The position numbers and the translations under genes were made by a program. Of a stretch of DNA of 38,298 nt, positions 6,250 through 18,533 are shown piece after piece. The notes under the pieces were generated by a model. That model was not told where the DNA came from. It was given only the letters and a program-made list of their open reading frames with translations, and did no database searches. Position 1 is the stretch's first letter; each line of letters starts with the position of its first letter. Origin of the DNA: Thiorhodococcus mannitoliphagus (GTDB lineage: Bacteria; Pseudomonadota; Gammaproteobacteria; Chromatiales; Chromatiaceae). Location: contig NZ_JAAIJR010000051.1 of the NCBI RefSeq assembly GCF_010915725.1, positions 1 to 38,298 on the forward strand, written 5' to 3'.

Positions 6250-8850
6250 TCAATCGCCGTTTCGAGCCTCGGGTCGACCGCTCGCCGCTCTATTGTGCAC
6301 CCTCTCCAGGCGCTGGGCGAGTCGGCGCAGCCCCTCCATATCGAAGTTCTGGGCCAGGGTCGACAGACAGCGGGCCAGTGTCGAACAGTCATCCTCGTGC
6401 ACGAGCCGCTCGGCCAGGGCCGCGATCGCCGTCACACTGCCGCTACGGATCAGGCCGATCAAGCGTTCGCGCGTCTCCTCGGACAGCCCCTCGAGGGACG
6501 GAGCCATCTCGGCCCCAGGCTCCGGTTCGGCGTATCGCCATTGCAACGGCAGCCATTGGGCCAGGGTCGCAAACAGGGCCTCGCTCATGACCGGCTTGCC
6601 GAGATGGGCGTCACAGCCGGCGGCGAGCGCCCTGGCCCGATCCTCGTCGAAGGCGGCGGCCGTGATCGCCACGACCGGAATGCGGCGCGTTCCCGGCTCG
6701 CGGCACAGCCGCCGTGTGGCCTCCAGTCCATCCATGACGGGCATGCGCAGATCCATCAGGATCAGATCCGGGGGCCGGCGCCGAACGGACTCGAGACAGG
6801 TGCGCCCGTCCTCGGCCTCGGCGACCGTGAAACCGAGCGGTTCCAGCAAGCCGCGCAGCACCTCACGATTCGCGCGCTCGTCATCGGCGATCAGCAGGCA
6901 AAATGGACCTCGACCCTTCAGACGACGATACCCGACGCGGCGCGTCTGCGGCGGATCCGGCCGCGCCTCGCGCGCCGTGCGTTCGAGCGCCTGGGCCGCG
7001 ACCTCGACGCGGAAGGTCGTGCCGACCCCGAGTGTGCTCTCGACCGAGAGCGTACCGCCCATGCACGCAACCAACTGTTTGCAGATGGCCAGACCCAAGC
7101 CGCTGCCCTGGGGGCGGTCGCCGACCTCGCCGAGCTGACAGAAGGGCTCGAAGATGCGTTCGAGCGCCTCGTTCGGGATGCCGCGGCCCGTGTCCTCGAT
7201 CGCCAGCCGCAGACGTCCGGCGACGAACTCGGCCCGCACCCGAATCTCACCCGACGTGGTGTATTTGAGCGCATTGTCGATGAGGTTCACCAGGATCTGA
7301 TGCAACCGTTTGGCATCGCAGCGCAGGTGTCGCGGCAGTGTGGGCGAGGCCTCGACTCGCAGCGCGAGTCCCTGGCGCTCGGCGCGCCCGCGGAACATGC
7401 CATCCAGCTCGCGCAAGAAGGCACGGCTCTCCCACTCGACCGGCGCCAATTCGAGACTGCCGGCTTCGATCTTCGCCAGATCCAACACCTCGTCGATGAG
7501 ATCGAGCAAGCGTTGACCGCCCCGCTGAATGCCCTCCAACTGTCGGCGCTGTCCAGGGTCGAGTCGAGGATCGCCCTCCAGGATCTGGGCGAATCCCAGG
7601 ATGGCATTGAGCGGCGTGCGCAGCTCGTGACTCATGTTGGCCAGAAAGGCATCCTTGGCACGGCTGGCCGCCTCGGCCGCCTCGCGGGCCTGTTGCAGTC
7701 GTCTCTCCAGCGCCTTGTCCAGATCGATGTCGTCGAGGATCCAGATCGAGCCCAGACGCTCGTCGTTCGGATCGATCGCTTGCCCGATCAGCCGTCCCCA
7801 GAAACAGCTTCCGTCCTTGCGCCGCAGCAACCGGTCGGTGCGGTAGACGCCGCCGGTCGACATCCGCGCATACCCCAGGCGACCGACCTCGGCGAAGTCC
7901 GCCGGATCGGCATAGAAGGGCGCGACGCTCGATCCGAGTATCTCGGACGCGCTCCAGCCGAACAGTTCCGTGACGCGCGGATTGATCCGCGCGACGCGTC
8001 GCTCGACCAGATGGAGGACGCCGAGCGGCAGGGCTTCCAGCATGAGCCGCTGCTCCCGGACCAGCAAATCGAGATCGCGGGTGCGCTCGGCGACGCGCTG
8101 CTCCAGCGAGGCGCGAATCCGCTCCAGATCCTGCTCACGACGCTCGATCTGATCGAGCATCGCATTGAATCCGAGGTACAGATCGGTCAACTCGTCGTCG
8201 GCCTCCGGCAGCGCCAGCCTTGGGGCATAGTTGCCCGCGACGGAAATCTCGCGTGTGCGCGCCGCCAACCGTTGGATGGGCTCGGCGATACGTCGTTGCA
8301 GACGCCGAGCCAGTGTCAGCGAGACGGCCAGGGTCGCGAGCAGCAGGAGCACGGCGATCTGGGTGTAGCGGCGGAGTTGCGCGGCCAGTTCGTCGGTGCG
8401 TGCCTGAATGACGATCTGACCGAGGATCTGATCGTCCAGGATCAGGTCGCGGCGGACCTCCACCGTGCCAAGTCCGAGCAGTGATACATCCACCAGGACG
8501 CCCACGTCGTTCAGTCTCGGCGCGGCCGGGACAGGCTCGGGGTCGCGTTGGTAGTGGGCGAAGGGTTTGCCCCTGGCCTCATAGAGGATCGCTTGGCGGA
8601 TCTGATATTCGTGGCGCAGATTCATCAGGATCTTCTCGGCCGTCTCGGGCACGTCGAACGCGAGCGCCCCCAGGCAACTGTCGCCGACCACGGCCGACAG
8701 CACCTCCAGGTCGCGTACCATCTGACGGCGCAGCATCCCCAGGTCATGCACCACGAAGAGACCGCCGGCGACCCCGAGCGTCAGCAGGCTCACCAGGGTC
8801 GAGAGCCACAGCAGACGCCGGCGGATCGAGGTACGGCGCCGGGGCTTCAC
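6250..8850 (-). CDS. Membrane hybrid histidine kinase (CHASE8-like, HAMP, PAS, HisKA, HATPase, REC)
   Basis: 866 residues from the GTG whose last two bases begin the TGA of the upstream gene (GTGA overlap). Domains in order: cationic N-terminus; TM1 about 13-34; a periplasmic CHASE8-like region 35-162 ([18 protein letters not shown]); TM2 163-182; HAMP 183-240; PAS about 265-380; HisKA with H408 in [15 protein letters not shown]-box N526 in [11 protein letters not shown]-boxes DTGRGIP and GSGLGLAI; receiver domain with D700 in [13 protein letters not shown] and K752. The C-terminal tail of about 95 residues has no clear HPt histidine. Translation upstream of the GTG reads antisense-like arginine-rich sequence over the YfiR gene and is rejected. 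It probably senses through the YfiR-like periplasmic protein. Confidence 0.93.
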   Translation of the reverse strand: MKPRRRTSIRRRLLWLSTLVSLLTLGVAGGLFVVHDLGMLRRQMVRDLEVLSAVVGDSCLGALAFDVPETAEKILMNLRHEYQIRQAILYEARGKPFAHYQRDPEPVPAAPRLNDVGVLVDVSLLGLGTVEVRRDLILDDQILGQIVIQARTDELAAQLRRYTQIAVLLLLATLAVSLTLARRLQRRIAEPIQRLAARTREISVAGNYAPRLALPEADDELTDLYLGFNAMLDQIERREQDLERIRASLEQRVAERTRDLDLLVREQRLMLEALPLGVLHLVERRVARINPRVTELFGWSASEILGSSVAPFYADPADFAEVGRLGYARMSTGGVYRTDRLLRRKDGSCFWGRLIGQAIDPNDERLGSIWILDDIDLDKALERRLQQAREAAEAASRAKDAFLANMSHELRTPLNAILGFAQILEGDPRLDPGQRRQLEGIQRGGQRLLDLIDEVLDLAKIEAGSLELAPVEWESRAFLRELDGMFRGRAERQGLALRVEASPTLPRHLRCDAKRLHQILVNLIDNALKYTTSGEIRVRAEFVAGRLRLAIEDTGRGIPNEALERIFEPFCQLGEVGDRPQGSGLGLAICKQLVACMGGTLSVESTLGVGTTFRVEVAAQALERTAREARPDPPQTRRVGYRRLKGRGPFCLLIADDERANREVLRGLLEPLGFTVAEAEDGRTCLESVRRRPPDLILMDLRMPVMDGLEATRRLCREPGTRRIPVVAITAAAFDEDRARALAAGCDAHLGKPVMSEALFATLAQWLPLQWRYAEPEPGAEMAPSLEGLSEETRERLIGLIRSGSVTAIAALAERLVHEDDCSTLARCLSTLAQNFDMEGLRRLAQRLERVHNRAASGRPEARNGD

Positions 8851-9422
8851 GGAATCACCTCGGCCACCTCGTAGAGTTGTGCCGAGACCACCAGGCCGCG
8901 ATCGGCGATGGCCTTCGGATCGATGCGCAGTCGCAATCGCTCCGCCCGGCGCAGGATGTCGGGCTTGCGAAACAGCTCGATGGCCAGCCCGCGGCCCGCT
9001 CCGCCGGGAATATCGCCGACCAGCAGTGTCGGCCGGCCCGCTAGGCGCCGGGCGATCGCCGGCAGACTCTCGGCCGCCGCCTCGCCGACGAACAGGATCT
9101 CGCAGGGGGCGATGTCGGCTGGGCCTGCATACGCCTGAATCCGGATCGGTCTGTCGTCGCGACGCTTTTCGGCCTGCTCCAGTTCGGCGAGTTGTTCGCG
9201 CACGCGCGGGGCGCCGATCACACCGATGACGAAGGGCCGGTCCGCGGCCGCCGGCCAGTCGACGAAGCTCGTCAGCTTGTAGACATAGGCCGCCTTGAGT
9301 CTGACCAGCAGCATTTCGGATTCGGCCGCGGTCTGTGCCAATGCCGCCGGAGCCAGGACGGCCAGCAGCATCAGCACCGCCCCGAGTCGCCAACCGTCCA
9401 GCTTGCGCAAGAAGGGACTCAA
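8847..9422 (-). CDS. YfiR-family (DUF4154) periplasmic protein
   Basis: About 191 residues. The only plausible start is TTG at 9422, which overlaps the TGA of the receptor gene (TTGA). It gives the signal peptide LRKLDGWRLGAVLMLLAVLA followed by ALAQ cleavage. The mature part has the YfiR/DUF4154 hallmarks LKAAYVYKLTSFVDWP, FVIGVIG, CEILFVGE, PTLLVGDIPG, GLAIELF and LRLRIDPKAI...GLVVSAQL. In Pseudomonas, YfiR is a periplasmic repressor of the membrane diguanylate cyclase YfiN. Here the downstream membrane partner is a histidine kinase, so the protein may gate the kinase instead. Length is normal for the family. Confidence 0.88.
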   Translation of the reverse strand: MSPFLRKLDGWRLGAVLMLLAVLAPAALAQTAAESEMLLVRLKAAYVYKLTSFVDWPAAADRPFVIGVIGAPRVREQLAELEQAEKRRDDRPIRIQAYAGPADIAPCEILFVGEAAAESLPAIARRLAGRPTLLVGDIPGGAGRGLAIELFRKPDILRRAERLRLRIDPKAIADRGLVVSAQLYEVAEVIP

Positions 9423-11515
9423 AACTCCCAACCGAACGTCAGGGTGACGACCCGTCCGGGGCCGATCAGACCACGGGTGAAGTCGGTCAGCTCGTTGGCC
9501 GGATAGCGGATCTCGCTGTCGAGCAGATTCGAGACGTGCAGATTGAGCTGGAGTCCGTTGGACGGATGCCGGTAGCGCAGATTCGCGCCCAGGTTCCAGT
9601 AGCTGTCGACCCGCTCGCCGATGCGTTCGACGACCCCAGCCGCCACACCGTCGACGAAGCTCCAGTCCGGTTCCATCGGCCCGACATAGTGTGCAAAGAG
9701 CGCATAGGTCAGGGGGCCGCGCCGATAGTCGGTCTTGAGCTTGAGCAGAAGGTGCGGCGAGTAGCCCGGCTCGATCCCGGTCCGGCGATCCTCGGTGTCC
9801 TGCCAGGTGAGGCTCAGATCCAGTCCGAGCGCGGGCGCCGGACGCCATTCGCCGGTCAGTTCCAGTCCATGGGTCAGCCACTCGCCCGAATTGTCATCGA
9901 TGCTCCGATAGCTGTTGCTTCGGGTGTCGATCACCTGGATGGTCCGGACGATGTTGGAGATCCGGTTGCGAAACAGACTGGTGCTCAGCGTCCAGGTCGG
10001 TCGCGTGCGTACATAGACGAATTCGGTGGTGGCGATGCGCTCGGGCGCGCTGAACTGGATCTGGTCGCTGTCCTGCGCCGCCGTGCCCCAGATCAGCTTG
10101 ACGACCTGGTGGCGGTCCAGGCTCCAGAGCGCGGCGACGCGCCCGGTGAGCAGGTCGCGATCCTCGACCGGGATCTCGCGCTCGGTCAGGGTGCCTTCCA
10201 GTCGATCCTCGCTCGTGTAATGGTAGCTCTCGGGGAGGCGCGACAGACGCAGACCGCCAATCAGGCGCAGTCGGCGGCCGGCGTTCCAGCCGAGTTCGGC
10301 AAAGAGGTCGTGCAGTCCGAGATCCTCGACCCGGTTCGTGGTGTCGATGAGGGCGTCGACAACGGCCTGGTTCTCCAGTCCATCGACCCAGCGGAACCGA
10401 TATCCCGCCAGCAGATCCAGTGTCGGGTGCGGATTCCAGAGCAGATCCAGCTCGGTCTCCCAGCGCTGGGAGCGCTGTGCTTGGTCGCCGTCCAGGGCGG
10501 CCGACAGAAAGTCGATCGCATACAAATTCGCCTGCTCCTCGCTGACCACCGTGCTGGCGCGTAGACCCAGGGTCTCACTGAAGGCACGCTCCCAGCTCAG
10601 GGCCGCGTGCCAGGTGGTCAGGCGCTCACGGGTGCCATCCTCGAAACCAGGGGTGAAGGAATAGACGCCATAGTCCTTCTCGGTGTAGCGCAGGTCCGCG
10701 CGCCAATCGCCCCAGCCGGCCGACAACTCGGCGCTCAGATCGCGCTGATCGGCCTGACCGTCGAGGCTTTCGTGCATCCCGGGCACGAGCGTTGCGCGTT
10801 GCTCCGCGCCCATCATGTCGGCGTAGGCGCCTTCCAGCCCCTGGGTGCGATAGCCGCCGGCGTTGATCACGACGAAACCGTCCGCGCTCGTCGTTCCGAC
10901 ACGCGCGAAGACCCGACCGCTGTCGCGGCTCCCGACGCTCGCCGAGACGCGCGAGCCGTGCTCTCCGATGGCGTTGGTGACGACATTGATCACGCCGAGG
11001 AAGGCGTTGTTGCCATAGATGACCGACATGGGGCCACGGATGATCTCCACCCGGTCGATGGATTCCACCGGGATGTTCAGACGCGCGATCTCGGGGACCG
11101 TGAGCGCCTTCTGCCGCGAGGGATGCTGGGACACGCCGTTGACGAGGAACTGGACACCGCCGCCGACGGTGCCGCGATTGCCGATGAAGCGATCTTCCAG
11201 ATTGTCGAGGACGAAGAAGCCCGGCACGTTGCGCAACAGTTCCTCGAAGGTGGTCCAGCCGTAGCGGGCGATCTCCTCGCGGGTGAGGATGGTCACGCTG
11301 GCCGGGATGTCGCGGATCTCGTCATCGCGCTTGCCGGCGGCGTGGATCTCCATCTGGAGCAGATCCTCGAACGGCAGGTCGTAGAGGTCGGCATCGGGGG
11401 GCGCGGCCGATGGGCGCGTCGCCAAGAAGAGGAGAGACAGCACGGCCCACCGCAGGTGCAACAGCGCTGCCCTACGGAAGCGGTGCTCGAAACGGTCGGG
11501 GTGCCAAGGGCTCAT
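9419..11515 (-). CDS. TonB-dependent outer-membrane receptor
   Basis: About 698 residues from the ATG at 11515, which gives an arginine-rich N-terminus, a hydrophobic stretch LRWAVLSLLFLA and cleavage near RPSAAPP. The plug domain follows: DLPFEDLLQMEIHAAGKR, IPASVTILTREEI, FEELLRNVPGF, VESIDRVEIIRGPMSVIYG and AFLGVINVVT. The rest is a 22-strand-type barrel rich in aromatic residues. It ends in VVTLTFGWEF, whose final phenylalanine is the signal for outer-membrane insertion. Alternative ATGs at 11551 and upstream add unlikely sequence. The ligand cannot be read from the sequence. As first gene of the operon it may supply the signal to the YfiR-kinase chain. Confidence 0.92.
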   Translation of the reverse strand: MSPWHPDRFEHRFRRAALLHLRWAVLSLLFLATRPSAAPPDADLYDLPFEDLLQMEIHAAGKRDDEIRDIPASVTILTREEIARYGWTTFEELLRNVPGFFVLDNLEDRFIGNRGTVGGGVQFLVNGVSQHPSRQKALTVPEIARLNIPVESIDRVEIIRGPMSVIYGNNAFLGVINVVTNAIGEHGSRVSASVGSRDSGRVFARVGTTSADGFVVINAGGYRTQGLEGAYADMMGAEQRATLVPGMHESLDGQADQRDLSAELSAGWGDWRADLRYTEKDYGVYSFTPGFEDGTRERLTTWHAALSWERAFSETLGLRASTVVSEEQANLYAIDFLSAALDGDQAQRSQRWETELDLLWNPHPTLDLLAGYRFRWVDGLENQAVVDALIDTTNRVEDLGLHDLFAELGWNAGRRLRLIGGLRLSRLPESYHYTSEDRLEGTLTEREIPVEDRDLLTGRVAALWSLDRHQVVKLIWGTAAQDSDQIQFSAPERIATTEFVYVRTRPTWTLSTSLFRNRISNIVRTIQVIDTRSNSYRSIDDNSGEWLTHGLELTGEWRPAPALGLDLSLTWQDTEDRRTGIEPGYSPHLLLKLKTDYRRGPLTYALFAHYVGPMEPDWSFVDGVAAGVVERIGERVDSYWNLGANLRYRHPSNGLQLNLHVSNLLDSEIRYPANELTDFTRGLIGPGRVVTLTFGWEF

Positions 11516-11581
11516 GTGTGTGGGATGGACAGCGATCCAGGCAAAAGACATGGATCCGAAGTATACCGAGGGCGTAGGTGC

Positions 11582-11758
11582 GTGAAACATCGTGGAACGC
11601 TGGAAAGAACGGCGGGTCATGCTCGGCTTAGTCGATCGACTCAGCCAACCCCGCGCGAGACAGGACGCCAACCCGGGCGTCTGAGCGGACGCCTGAGCGA
11701 TGCTTTCTTCGATCCACTCCCAGAAGATGAATTGGCCGCGTGGGAGGGCGGCCAGTGA
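11582..11758 (+). pseudogene. Remnant of a Phd-type antitoxin (C-terminal part)
   Basis: The frame ending at TGA 11756-11758 reads PGRLSGRLSDAFFDP, then LPEDELAAWEGGQ. This resembles the C-terminal toxin-binding tail of Phd/YefM-type antitoxins that precede PIN toxins. The N-terminal DNA-binding domain is missing; upstream codons read unrelated sequence. The stop overlaps a GTG that begins a PIN-toxin-like peptide, the usual coupling for such pairs. Confidence 0.5.
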
Positions 11759-11763
11759 GACGG

Positions 11764-15219
<3,456 letters not shown>

Positions 15220-15345
15220 GTCTTCGGGATGTTCGTCGCGGTGGCTGGCGGCACGCCGTGATCGCCGCGGATTGACGCCGCTCAAGCGTGGCGATGAAAA
15301 TTGCCCTGTCGAGCCGAGTGACGATAACCGCAGGACGAGCAACGG
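15220..15345. promoter_or_regulatory. Divergent promoter region between kinase and REC-AraC genes
   Basis: This 126-base gap separates the GTG of the minus-strand kinase from the ATG of the plus-strand regulator, so it must carry both promoters. I cannot pick out confident -35/-10 boxes. A single GCCGAGT at 15313-15319 resembles one half of the 21-bp-spaced operator seen elsewhere in the window, but no second half-site lies 21 bases away. Confidence 0.5.
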
Positions 15346-16155
15346 ATGTTACCTGACACGCCGCCGAGTTCGGCAACGATCCTCATCATCGACGACGAGC
15401 CGGTCCAGCTTCGCGCCATCGTCGCCGAGTTGAGCGCCCTGGGCTTCGAGACCCTGATCGCCCGCGACGGCGCCGATGGTCTGCTCAAGGCCGAGCGCGG
15501 TCGCCCCGACCTGATCCTGCTCGACATCCTGATGCCTGGCCTGGATGGCTATGAGACCTGCCGGCGTCTCAAGACGGCTCCGACGACCCAGGCCATTCCG
15601 GTGATCTTTCTCTCCACGCTCTGCGATACGGCGCAGAAGCTCAAGGGCTTCGAGGTCGGTTGCGTGGACTATATCACCAAGCCTTTCGAGCAGTGCGAGG
15701 TGCTGGCGCGAGTCAGCGCCCACTTGCAGCAGCAACGGCTGTTCGCGCGTCTGGCCGAGCAGATCGAATCTCCACGCCAGGAACCGGCCACCCTCGCCGA
15801 TGGCAAGGACGCCAACTCTTTGGATGCGGTAGCGCCGCTGGGTCTGCGCTTCGTCTACCGCGCCATCGACATCCTGCTCGACGAGATGGCCGATCCCCCC
15901 GCACTCACCGAGCTGGCGCGCCGGGTCGGAACCAACCACGCGCGGCTCGGCCGCGAATTCCAGACCTATCTTGGCATGAGCACCTTCGAGTACCTGCGCG
16001 AGCAGCGTCTGGTCCGCGCCCAGCAGTTGCTGGCCACGACCGACTGGCGAATCCAGGAGATCGCCGATGCCATCGGCTTCAAGCGTGCCGGCGACTTCGC
16101 CACCGCCTTCAAACTCCGCTTTGGCATGACTCCGCGAGAGTACCGCAGCGGGTAG
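15346..16155 (+). CDS. REC-AraC response regulator
   Basis: 269 residues. Receiver domain about 10-130: acidic pair DD 16-17, phosphoacceptor D60 in LILLDILMPGLDG, K112 in YITKPFE. After a linker, an AraC/XylS DNA-binding domain occupies about 168-267 with two helix-turn-helix units: LTELARRVGTNHARLGREFQ and IQEIADAIGFKRAGDFATAF, ending FGMTPREYRSG. Divergent from the BvgS-like hybrid kinase, whose HPt domain is the likely phosphate donor. The tandem-repeat operator candidate begins 23 bases after its stop codon, and two more copies occur downstream in the window. AraC-domain proteins commonly bind direct repeats about 21 bp apart, which is the spacing seen. Confidence 0.93.
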   Translation: MLPDTPPSSATILIIDDEPVQLRAIVAELSALGFETLIARDGADGLLKAERGRPDLILLDILMPGLDGYETCRRLKTAPTTQAIPVIFLSTLCDTAQKLKGFEVGCVDYITKPFEQCEVLARVSAHLQQQRLFARLAEQIESPRQEPATLADGKDANSLDAVAPLGLRFVYRAIDILLDEMADPPALTELARRVGTNHARLGREFQTYLGMSTFEYLREQRLVRAQQLLATTDWRIQEIADAIGFKRAGDFATAFKLRFGMTPREYRSG

Positions 16156-16178
16156 AGGACACCGCATCAAGCCGACAG

Positions 16179-16218
16179 AATGTTGGCCGGCCGAACGAAT
16201 AGTGTGGTTTGCCGAACT
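16179..16218 (+). promoter_or_regulatory. Putative REC-AraC operator, copy 1 (GCCGAAC-N14-GCCGAAC)
   Basis: AATGTTGG is followed by GCCGAAC at 16190-16196 and again at 16211-16217, a 21-base period. It lies between the regulator gene and the SH3/PliG-like gene, about 140 bases before the latter's ATG. The sequence between half-sites contains the near-palindrome CCGAACGAATAGTGTGG. Assignment to the regulator is inference from spacing, conservation and location. Confidence 0.6.
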
Positions 16219-16295
16219 GGTTGAGCGGGTGCTGGTGCAACCGGGGCAGCAGGGAACTATCTTCCCAGACGATCGATGACCAAGGCACAACGGGG
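16179..16295. repeat. 117-bp duplicated upstream region, copy 1
   Basis: Matches 18494-18610 without gaps with only a few substitutions, from AATGTTGG to CAACGGGG. It contains the operator candidate and about 77 further bases, including ATCTTCCCAGACGATCGATG. Both copies precede genes for exported proteins, so the whole unit looks like a copied promoter/leader. Confidence 0.8.
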
Positions 16296-16357
16296 TTCCG
16301 CGCGCGCGTCGCTTCAACACTACCCACTGATGCACTGACAGGCGAATGAGGAGAATC

Positions 16358-17263
16358 ATGCGAGCAGGCCCACGCTTTTTGATCATGCTGATGTGCACAC
16401 TCGGGATCACGGCGCCGGCCGGCGCACGCTCGACCGGCGCCATGCTCGACGAGTGCGCGCGTATCGGGAAGTCCTTTTTCCGTGACGGTCAGGCACGCAC
16501 CGACATGCAATACAACGGCCAGCGCGTCGACGGAACGCACGCGATCAATGGCGACATCTTCCTCGAGACCCGCAAGGCCTCCTTTGCCTGTTCGTTCGAG
16601 CGCGGCGGACGGCGGATGGTCGAGTTCGTTGCCGAAGGCCGGCCCCAGAACGCCTATCTCCCGGGCGGTGGCGGCGACACGAGCGGACGCAACCTGGTCC
16701 AAGTGACGGGCGTCGCGGCCGGCGATGTGCTCAATGTCAGAAGCGGCCCAGGCACGAATTACCCGATCGTCGGCGCGCTCTCCAATGGATCATCGGTCTA
16801 CCGGCTGCGCTGCGAGGGGCAGGGCCGAGCGCGCTGGTGCGAGATCGAGATGCGTTCGGACATGCGCGAGCGAGGCTGGGTCAATGCGCACTACCTCCAG
16901 TCGGGCGCGGCCGTTCAACAGCCCAGTCCACCGCCAGCCGGTCAGGGCGGAACCACGACGGAGCGGGTTCGTTTCGAGTCCGGAACCAGTGGCGCGGAGC
17001 TGAACGGATCGCTCAAGCCCGGAGCGTCGCGCCGTTATCTGCTGCGCGCCTCGAAAGGTCAGGATCTTCGTGTCCGCCTGGACGCGCGTGGGCCGGAGTT
17101 CTACTACCAGATCTTCAATCCTGACGGATCCTTCCTGCTCGATCAGATGCGGTCTGACCAGGCGTACCGGGGACAGCTCTGGCAGTCGGGCGATCACGTC
17201 GTCGAGGTCATCAACCGCAGTGGTCGAACCCAGTCATATCGCGTCAATTTCCGTGTTCGCTAG
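16358..17263 (+). CDS. Exported SH3-domain protein with C-terminal PliG-like domain
   Basis: 301 residues. The ATG at 16358 is preceded by GAGGAG, whereas the ATG at 16346 overlaps that ribosome site and is rejected. Signal peptide: MRAGPRFLIMLMCTLGITAP then AGA. Residues about 28-105 are unrecognised and contain two cysteines. A bacterial SH3 domain follows (about 115-180: VLNVRSGPGTNYPIVGAL, RARWCEIEM, GWVNAHYL). A proline-rich linker leads to a beta-sandwich (about 202-301) with RVRFESGTSGAELNGSLKPG, YLLRASKGQDLRVRL, and HVVEVINRSGRTQSYRV. This last part resembles PliG, the inhibitor of g-type lysozyme, and the separate PliG-like gene at 21482. SH3 domains of this type often bind peptidoglycan. 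Probably periplasmic. Confidence 0.82.
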   Translation: MRAGPRFLIMLMCTLGITAPAGARSTGAMLDECARIGKSFFRDGQARTDMQYNGQRVDGTHAINGDIFLETRKASFACSFERGGRRMVEFVAEGRPQNAYLPGGGGDTSGRNLVQVTGVAAGDVLNVRSGPGTNYPIVGALSNGSSVYRLRCEGQGRARWCEIEMRSDMRERGWVNAHYLQSGAAVQQPSPPPAGQGGTTTERVRFESGTSGAELNGSLKPGASRRYLLRASKGQDLRVRLDARGPEFYYQIFNPDGSFLLDQMRSDQAYRGQLWQSGDHVVEVINRSGRTQSYRVNFRVR

Positions 17264-17344
17264 ATTTCAGCCAGGACGCTGTGCGCGGCAAGGCGTTGGT
17301 CGACCTGATCATCGGGGCCTGCCGCTTTGGACGTTGAGTGAGCC

Positions 17345-17716
17345 ATGCAAGTCGTCTTCAGAGCCGTCTATGTCTGCGCCGCGCTGTTATCGATCAGCGC
17401 AGGTGTGCTCGTGGTCGCGAGCCTCTTCATTGCGGATCGCGCGCCACAGGGCACAGCGATACTTGGTATCCACCTCACGGTCGGCATCGTCTTCCTCGGC
17501 TTAGGTGCCTTGCTCTTTGGACTTCAAGGGCAGGTCGCGCGCCTCGCCGCCATCGTCCGTGCGCAGGATGGCGAGACCGGACGGGAGCTTGCCAAGCCGC
17601 TCAAAGGGCTCGTCGCTTATCTCCTCGCCGGCGGAGCACTCCTCGGCGCGGTACTTGCTGTCATGACCTACGCGATCCTGACGCGCATCGATCAGGGTTT
17701 CGCGGTGTTCGGCTGA
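17345..17716 (+). CDS. Small inner-membrane protein, three predicted helices
   Basis: 123 residues. Predicted membrane helices: about 5-28 (VYVCAALLSISAGVLVVASLF), 38-60 (AILGIHLTVGIVFLGLGALLFG) and 88-110 (LVAYLLAGGALLGAVLAVMTY). A charged loop between helices 2 and 3 contains VRAQDGETGRELAKPLKG. I do not recognise a family. The ATG has only a weak ribosome site (GTGAGCC). Its last 30 bases recur imperfectly at 18308-18338, and right after the stop lies an 18-base copy of the kinase tail, so this gene edge is a recombination point. Confidence 0.7.
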   Translation: MQVVFRAVYVCAALLSISAGVLVVASLFIADRAPQGTAILGIHLTVGIVFLGLGALLFGLQGQVARLAAIVRAQDGETGRELAKPLKGLVAYLLAGGALLGAVLAVMTYAILTRIDQGFAVFG

Positions 17717-17724
17717 GTGCGCAT

Positions 17725-17742
17725 GATGTCCAGCCCACGCAG
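17725..17742 (-). repeat. 18-bp exact copy of the kinase gene 3' region
   Basis: GATGTCCAGCCCACGCAG is identical to 11803-11820, which encodes LRGLDI near the C-terminus of the BvgS-like kinase on the minus strand. It sits eight bases past the stop of the membrane-protein gene. Alone it could be chance, but a 145-bp copy of the adjoining part of the same gene lies 600 bases further on. Confidence 0.55.
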
Positions 17743-17794
17743 GCGCCGTCGGCGCCGCGCCGACGCGAGCGATTCAACCCCACCGGAGCGATCG

Positions 17795-18286
17795 ATGCAG
17801 ACCCCGACACCCGAGCGTCCAGACACCGTCACGCGGCTGCAGGCGGTCTATGGCCCGCCGAGCCAGGCGGGCTTCGGCAGCGCCGTGTTCTTCGTGCCCC
17901 TGGCGGCCGGCGACGACCTGACCGGCGCCGCCCTGGCGCACTATCGCACCTTCGTCGGCGCGCGCTGGGAACGCCTTGGAGAACAAGCGTGGATGGAGCC
18001 CTGGCGGCAGGTCTACGTCCGCCCGGCCGGTGCCCAAGCGGACATCGCCGCTGAGCTGCGTGCCATTTCCGATCCGGATGCCCTGCGCTCGGTGCCGATG
18101 TTCCTGGCCGCCATCGACGACCCCGAGGCGGCCCGCGCCGCGCTGGGCGCCGCGTTCGACGCCCCGGCCGTCGGCGAGCTTCGGGTCTTCAACCTGGGCG
18201 ATGGCGGGGCCATGTCCGGACTGCTGATCGCCGCCCGGCACGCGCCCGGCGGTGCGGCCATCCTTCAGGTCTTCCTGATGGACTGA
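17795..18286 (+). CDS. Hypothetical soluble protein
   Basis: 163 residues from the ATG at 17795, which has GGAG six bases upstream. Starting at 17717 would add an arginine-rich leader read from copied DNA. It has no signal peptide or membrane helix, is rich in alanine, proline and aspartate, and shows alternating strands and helices (SAVFFVPLAAGDDLTG, AHYRTFVGARWERLG, GLLIAARHAPGGAAILQVFLMD). I do not recognise a family. It lies between two separated pieces of a kinase-tail copy and two copies of the membrane-gene end, as if inserted there. It is the only gene of this cluster without an export signal. Confidence 0.65.
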   Translation: MQTPTPERPDTVTRLQAVYGPPSQAGFGSAVFFVPLAAGDDLTGAALAHYRTFVGARWERLGEQAWMEPWRQVYVRPAGAQADIAAELRAISDPDALRSVPMFLAAIDDPEAARAALGAAFDAPAVGELRVFNLGDGGAMSGLLIAARHAPGGAAILQVFLMD

Positions 18287-18307
18287 GCGCTATCGCTCTA
18301 GGGCAGC

Positions 18308-18338
18308 ATTGATCAGGGTTTGGCGGTGGTCGGCTGAG
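18308..18338. repeat. 31-bp copy of the end of the membrane-protein gene
   Basis: Matches 17687-17717 at 28 of 31 positions, including the stop codon (ATCAGGGTTT.GCGGTG.TCGGCTGAG). It is followed after three bases by a copy of the kinase 3' end. This second copy marks the far side of the 163-residue gene. Confidence 0.7.
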
Positions 18339-18341
18339 GGT

Positions 18342-18486
18342 GGCCGGGAAGTTGAGCACCTCGATCTGGCGCGGTAGCTCCCTGGCCTCGGCGGACACTT
18401 GGGTGTCGACCCAGCGCTCCAGCCAGGGCAGATGATCCAGGGCGCGGGTATGGCCGGCCTCCAGCAGGGCCTCCAACTCCACGACA
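18342..18486 (-). pseudogene. 145-bp fragment of the BvgS-like kinase gene 3' end
   Basis: Gap-free copy of 11833-11977 with scattered substitutions. The reading frame is kept: ELEALLEAGHTRALDHLPWLER here versus ELETLLEAGNTRALDHLPWLER in the intact gene. It has no start and lacks every catalytic domain, so it is not a gene. The orientation is the same as the intact kinase. It indicates that either a second copy of the kinase locus once existed here or a fragment was copied in. Confidence 0.85.
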
Positions 18487-18493
18487 GGCTAGC

Positions 18494-18533
18494 AATGTTG
18501 GCTGGCCGAACGAATAGTTTGGTTTGCCGAACT
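18494..18533 (+). promoter_or_regulatory. Putative REC-AraC operator, copy 2
   Basis: GCCGAAC at 18505-18511 and 18526-18532, again 21 bases apart and preceded by AATGTTGG. It lies about 123 bases upstream of the lipoprotein ATG at 18656 and would control the secreted-protein genes that follow. Confidence 0.6.

Noticed and set aside
5807-8484. Long plus-strand frames (443 and 772 residues) opposite the kinase genes
   Set aside because: They are antisense to well-defined kinase and receiver motifs and have no recognisable family or export signal.
8851-9393. N-terminal extension of the hybrid kinase upstream of the GTG at 8850
   Set aside because: The extension is arginine/glycine-rich shadow sequence over the YfiR-like gene; the GTG gives a normal membrane-kinase start and a GTGA overlap.
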